From NCBI GenBank assembly GCA_016785225.1, contig JAFBJZ010000660.1, positions 1,240,001 through 1,304,000 on the forward strand: a DNA stretch of 64,000 nt. The letters are read 5' to 3'. The notes under the pieces were generated by a model. The model saw only the letters and a program-made list of their open reading frames with translations, made no database searches and was not told the DNA's origin. Below are positions 60,310 through 64,000 of this stretch, piece after piece. How positions within the stretch are numbered: the stretch's first letter is position 1; each line of letters opens with the position of its first letter. This DNA comes from Psettodes erumei (taxonomy: Eukaryota; Chordata; Actinopteri; Pleuronectiformes; Psettodidae). Made by a program: the position numbers and the translations under genes.

Positions 60310-60825
60310 TGAAGTCGCCACTCTGGCCAGCGGCGGGTTACTCAGTGTGTTTTGCTCGCCCATCGCGGTCACAAGCCGAGCCTGACTGCTGACGGACTGA
60401 CGACAGTACACTGGACATTACATAAACGGATTGAGGGGCTCTCTGCGAATGAGAGCGATCGGCCTGCCCCGCGGTTTACTTTGCAACACGGGGAACGTGG
60501 CTCGAAAGCTCGGTCGCTTGCTGTTCGCCTATTGCATCAGTTATTTAAGCAAATGTTGTTTTCCTTTCCCCCCACCCACCCAACTTTTGTTAAAACAACT
60601 ACAGCATCGAATCAGGAAGAAACCCGCTGCCCTCGAGAGGCTGTTTCTTTTTTTTCCCGTCCGAGCAATGTACAAGTGTGCATCTGCCGCCCAGCCTTTT
60701 CACGGCATCCAGCGGTGTAGCAGGAGAAGTGATGTCATCATAACATAGCCGTGTCTTGTTTTGTGGCAGACTGAAGTTGGCCGCCACCTGTGATGCCTAA
60801 CAGCTTCTCCACCCTCTGTTTTCAG

Positions 60826-60874
60826 CCTCGGATTCGTCGCTCTGGTCGCCGAGAGGACTCATTGAGAGATGAAG
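60826..60874 (+). CDS. arid4b: ARID4B second exon with start codon (codons 1-2 at 60869-60874)
   Basis: ARID4B is a nuclear Tudor/PWWP/ARID/chromo-barrel protein of the SIN3-HDAC corepressor. Only ATG AAG lies in the window, followed by a consensus donor (AAG|gtacgt); the acceptor is tgttttcag before 60826. Human ARID4B and ARID4A both begin Met-Lys-Ala, so an ATG-AAG exon ending at a codon border is what that gene should show. Position and head-to-head layout beside GGPS1 point to ARID4B rather than ARID4A. Two codons alone cannot prove identity; the next exon is beyond the right edge. Confidence 0.6.
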
Positions 60875-63800
60875 GTACGTTCGTTAATTCTCTGTTTGCC
60901 CTGCGTTCAACTCGAGCGCTGCCCGCCCCACCACCACCACCACCACCACCATTAAACTCCTGCATAAACATGCCTCATCCAGCCAAGTCGGACGCAAAGT
61001 GTTGAATGCAATATCAATATTTCCTGCTCGCTGTTTTCAACGGTGTGAACCTGCACTGAAATGTCAATTTTGGCTCCTTTCAAAACCCAGGGGAGGCGAG
61101 TGTCTTGGGCACCGGCCAAAGTGATGCATTTACTTGATGAGCGTGATATTGACTTGTCAGTGGCTTCAGCTGCATTTTGCAAACACAATTTCTCGGGGGC
61201 TGTAATTTTTGAGGTCATGCCTTCTTTTACAATGCTGTGCTGAGAGAGGGCCCGGACGTGTTGCGATGCATGTGAATTTGGCGTTGGGAACTGCTTTCAC
61301 AGAGAGTGTCTAATCTCACTCCATGCCACAGGTACTGCGTTTAATAATCTATGAACGACAGAGTCATGAGCTGCGAAATTCACAGAACTGCCACAAAAAA
61401 GGCACTTGCTTTGTTCCATTTGAAGATATCCCAGCTATCGTTGTTTGAAGTGGACTTTGGCGCACGCCATTTAATCTTTTCTTATAATGTCGTAGTTGTG
61501 ACCGTTGAGATGCCTGCGGGCTGTCGCCTCCTCATCCGCTTCCATGTCGGTCACATGTGGGGCCACAACTTTGCCGGGTCCTTCCGCCTCCCGCGGAACT
61601 GGGGTGGCGTCCAGAAGCTGGGTCCAGGGCGCGTGCTCTCGCATGTGGTTTTCCCCGGATCGTGGGGAGAAGAGCAGAGCAGGCGGGAGGCTCTGACGAG
61701 CTTCTTGAAGGGAGAGTCAGTGTTGGACAAATTAAAAGCTGCTCTGCTAATGATTTGTAGTCTGTCACTTTGCCACTAACGATGCCGTGCCTATTGTGGT
61801 TTAATCAAACTTTACCGCCAGCCACTAATAGACACGTTAACAGTCGACCAAAGCATCCAATTAAACGGCACGTCATGTGATTTCTTTTTTGTTGTTGTTT
61901 GTGTCTATCCTGCTGCTTTATACATTTTGGTCAAAACCAGATCGGGTGTCGGGTACAAAACTTTTTTTTTCGCCGTCACAGAGGACACGAGGGGTTCGCA
62001 TATGCTTAGGGTGCTGTAGGCGACTGTCACCGCTTACTGTGATTTCCCACATCTCCTGGAATAAAGCTCAACATGCGGAAAATCTTTCAAACAGTCGCTG
62101 TCGGTGTCCACGAGTATTTTGCCGCTGTTACTTTCTCCAGCGAGACAGTGGTAACCTTACATTAGAGTATCAAATGCCACGTTCGCTTATCCACATTACA
62201 GCGGAGAGAGCGATGCCTTCGCACCAACACTTCTGGGTTTAACGTCGTCGCTGCGAGTCACCTGGCTCTGTCAAGGCTTGAGGAGCCCTCGCCGATTTTA
62301 CTGCTCTGTATAGAAGCAGCTGCTCAATGTCTAAACCGTAAATTGTTCCGTAACTGGGACAGCTTGCCGCTACGTTCGCTTCCTTCCTCCAAGCGCACGC
62401 CGCTTTAACACTGCGCGCTGGATAGAAACACTCGAAAGGTTTCGACATCGTGGCAGTGGGGCGATGCGTCGGATAGCGGTTTGAAGGCTTTCAGGGTTAT
62501 CCATCTAATAACCCCATCTGATGATGTCGCTGCGCTTCGTCCGTGACCTCGGTAACCCTCGACTTGATTTAAAGAAAACATCTCAGGCTCACGACCAGCA
62601 GTCCACGCCTGTACCCAATATTCTACCATTTCACGACCAAGTGCTTTGTTGCAAATCCACGCCATCCACCCATCCATCCATCTTTCCTTCCTTCCTTCCA
62701 TGAATAATGGTGGTCATGCAGTGTTCTGCGTGCCCGCAATAAATGCCTAAAACATACTGTAACACACACAACGACAACCAGAATCTCCACTTACTGTAAA
62801 TACGACACGGTGCAGTATTGCTGTTAAATTAAAGGGACACTCCACAATATAAAGTGCGCATTACACCCTGCAGCTGTGAGGTGTGCAAGAAGTTCGCAAG
62901 TGGCGGCAGTCTGCTGAAACACGCTGTGGAGGTGCATTATGGGAAATCTAGGAAGTGTGTTGCGTTCTGTATGTGTCTTATGAGTCCCCTTAAGTTACAA
63001 TTAAAGTGCAGTACTAATTTACCAGAGTGCTCCTTTTAAGCAGTCTAAAGTCACTCCAAGGTTACCTGTAAAACCGCTCTGCCTCTCCTTGGCATTGGAC
63101 ATTGAAGCTATCGAACATAACATTATAACCTTTAAATGTTAATAATTTTTCTTTTAAAAAGTGCAGAGGCCACATTGCAAGAGAGAGCGAGAGAAATCTG
63201 CAACTTGTTCGGGAGGCTCGTGCAGAAAAGTGTATTTGTATGGTGGGGTTACACGTCTGAGGCTGCGTGTTTGCTGAGATGTCAGTTTCTCCCAAAGCCG
63301 CAAGCATCTGTGAGCAATGAGAACTTGTCTAAAAGTTGTTGTCATCGTCCCAAATTTCGAACGCGGAGTTCATTCCATTTTTTTTTTTTTTATGAAAAGC
63401 GAAGCGCTGAAGTGTTGGCGACGCCACTGGAGGGTTACTCAGTAGATCTGTGCATGAACCAAAGCTATTAAGATTGTTTTTTGTTTTTTTTTTCTTCTCG
63501 TTTAAAAGCTGCCATGGCATTGCCAAGGCAACTCCCGCTGAAGCACCAGTCGCTGGAATTGCGGTGACTCTGGTTTGGACAAAGAGGTGATTCACAGCGG
63601 GATTATTGGACGTGTGAGCCAGGCCGGGAGGGAGCTTAATTCTTTCCTGCATGCCTCTTGCGTGCGCCTTTGTTCAGCCCACAGGCCTATTCATTCTGGC
63701 ACAATGTAATGGGTCAAAAAACTATTGTTTATGATATTTCAGTAACGACGCTCGGCGTCTGAATGGCCTTTTTTAAAAACACGTCACTGGGGAAATTAAT

Positions 63801-64000
63801 TGATGGGGCAGCGCGTGCAGTCGTTGCGGCCGTAAAAGGTGCATGGGCTGGATTCATGCGTGGGCGGTGGCAACGGTAAACTTCGCCTTTCTTTCAAATT
63901 AAAAATCGCAAAGGGAGCGAGGAGCGCCGCAAGCTTCGCCGATAATTGTCTACATCATTCGCTTATGCCGAACCGGGCGGCTTCACCGCTCAGCGTGGGC
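60875..64000 (+). other. arid4b: ARID4B intron 2, partial
   Basis: No sequence resembling the ARID4B Tudor segment (YLTVGTDVSAKYRGAFCE in man) is found, so the next exon is outside. A GC-rich stretch at about 61,500-61,720 stands out from the AT-rich surroundings, and a (CCA)n tract lies at about 60,930-60,952. At 62,833-62,960, around AAAGGGACACTCCAC and ATTATGGGAAAT, the sequence looks like worn interspersed repeat. Confidence 0.5.

Noticed and set aside
61351..61779. 142-codon plus-strand open frame as a gene
   Set aside because: There is no recognisable domain, no splice or promoter context and opposing frames are equally open, so it is listed only as a GC-rich segment of interest.
62854..63039. 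C2H2 zinc-finger-like peptide CEVCKKFASGGSLLKHAVEVH
   Set aside because: Spacing between the second Cys and first His is one residue short, there is only one unit, and the DNA looks like worn repeat sequence.

Overview
The window is vertebrate nuclear DNA, most likely from a ray-finned (teleost) fish. Exons are separated by GT-AG introns. The genes are compact: 39 exons of one gene fit in 17.6 kb, with many introns of 76-110 bp. The intergenic DNA carries fish-type foldback repeats and many GT, GATA and ATT microsatellites. No bacterial operon, phage, CRISPR or plasmid feature is present.

Layout. (1) 463-20711, + strand: the 3' part of LYST, the Chediak-Higashi lysosomal trafficking regulator. 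There are 39 coding exons, about 2,191 residues, including the PH-BEACH, BEACH and WD40 regions, followed by a 2.6-kb 3' UTR. The 5' part lies off the left edge. (2) about 20.8-31.6 kb, + strand: GNG4, a 75-residue G-protein gamma subunit on two coding exons split by an 8.4-kb intron that holds a degraded MITE and possible regulatory DNA. (3) 31.6-36.0 kb: a gene-free stretch ending in microsatellites. (4) 36.1-43.7 kb, + strand: B3GALNT2, 12 coding exons, with one extra base in exon 4. (5) 43.7-49.4 kb: a gene-free stretch where synteny would place TBCE. (6) 49.4-58.05 kb, - strand: GGPS1, three coding exons plus a 5' UTR exon, with one base missing in the last exon. (7) 58.05-64 kb, + strand: the 5' end of ARID4B, sharing a divergent promoter with GGPS1. 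Only the first two codons, Met-Lys, lie inside the window.

The genes do not form a pathway. They are an old syntenic block: as I remember it, human 1q42.3 has LYST, GNG4, B3GALNT2, TBCE, GGPS1, ARID4B with the same relative orientations, and TBCE is the only member not found here. Identities rest on protein recognition and intron phase: each exon chain was joined by hand and keeps frame except at the two single-base breaks noted. No alignment or database search was run.

The most useful observations are two single-base frameshifts in conserved enzyme exons (probably assembly errors), a symmetric 54-codon extra exon in LYST, the apparent loss of TBCE, and a foldback element flanked by TTAA. 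I see no sign of a new biological system.
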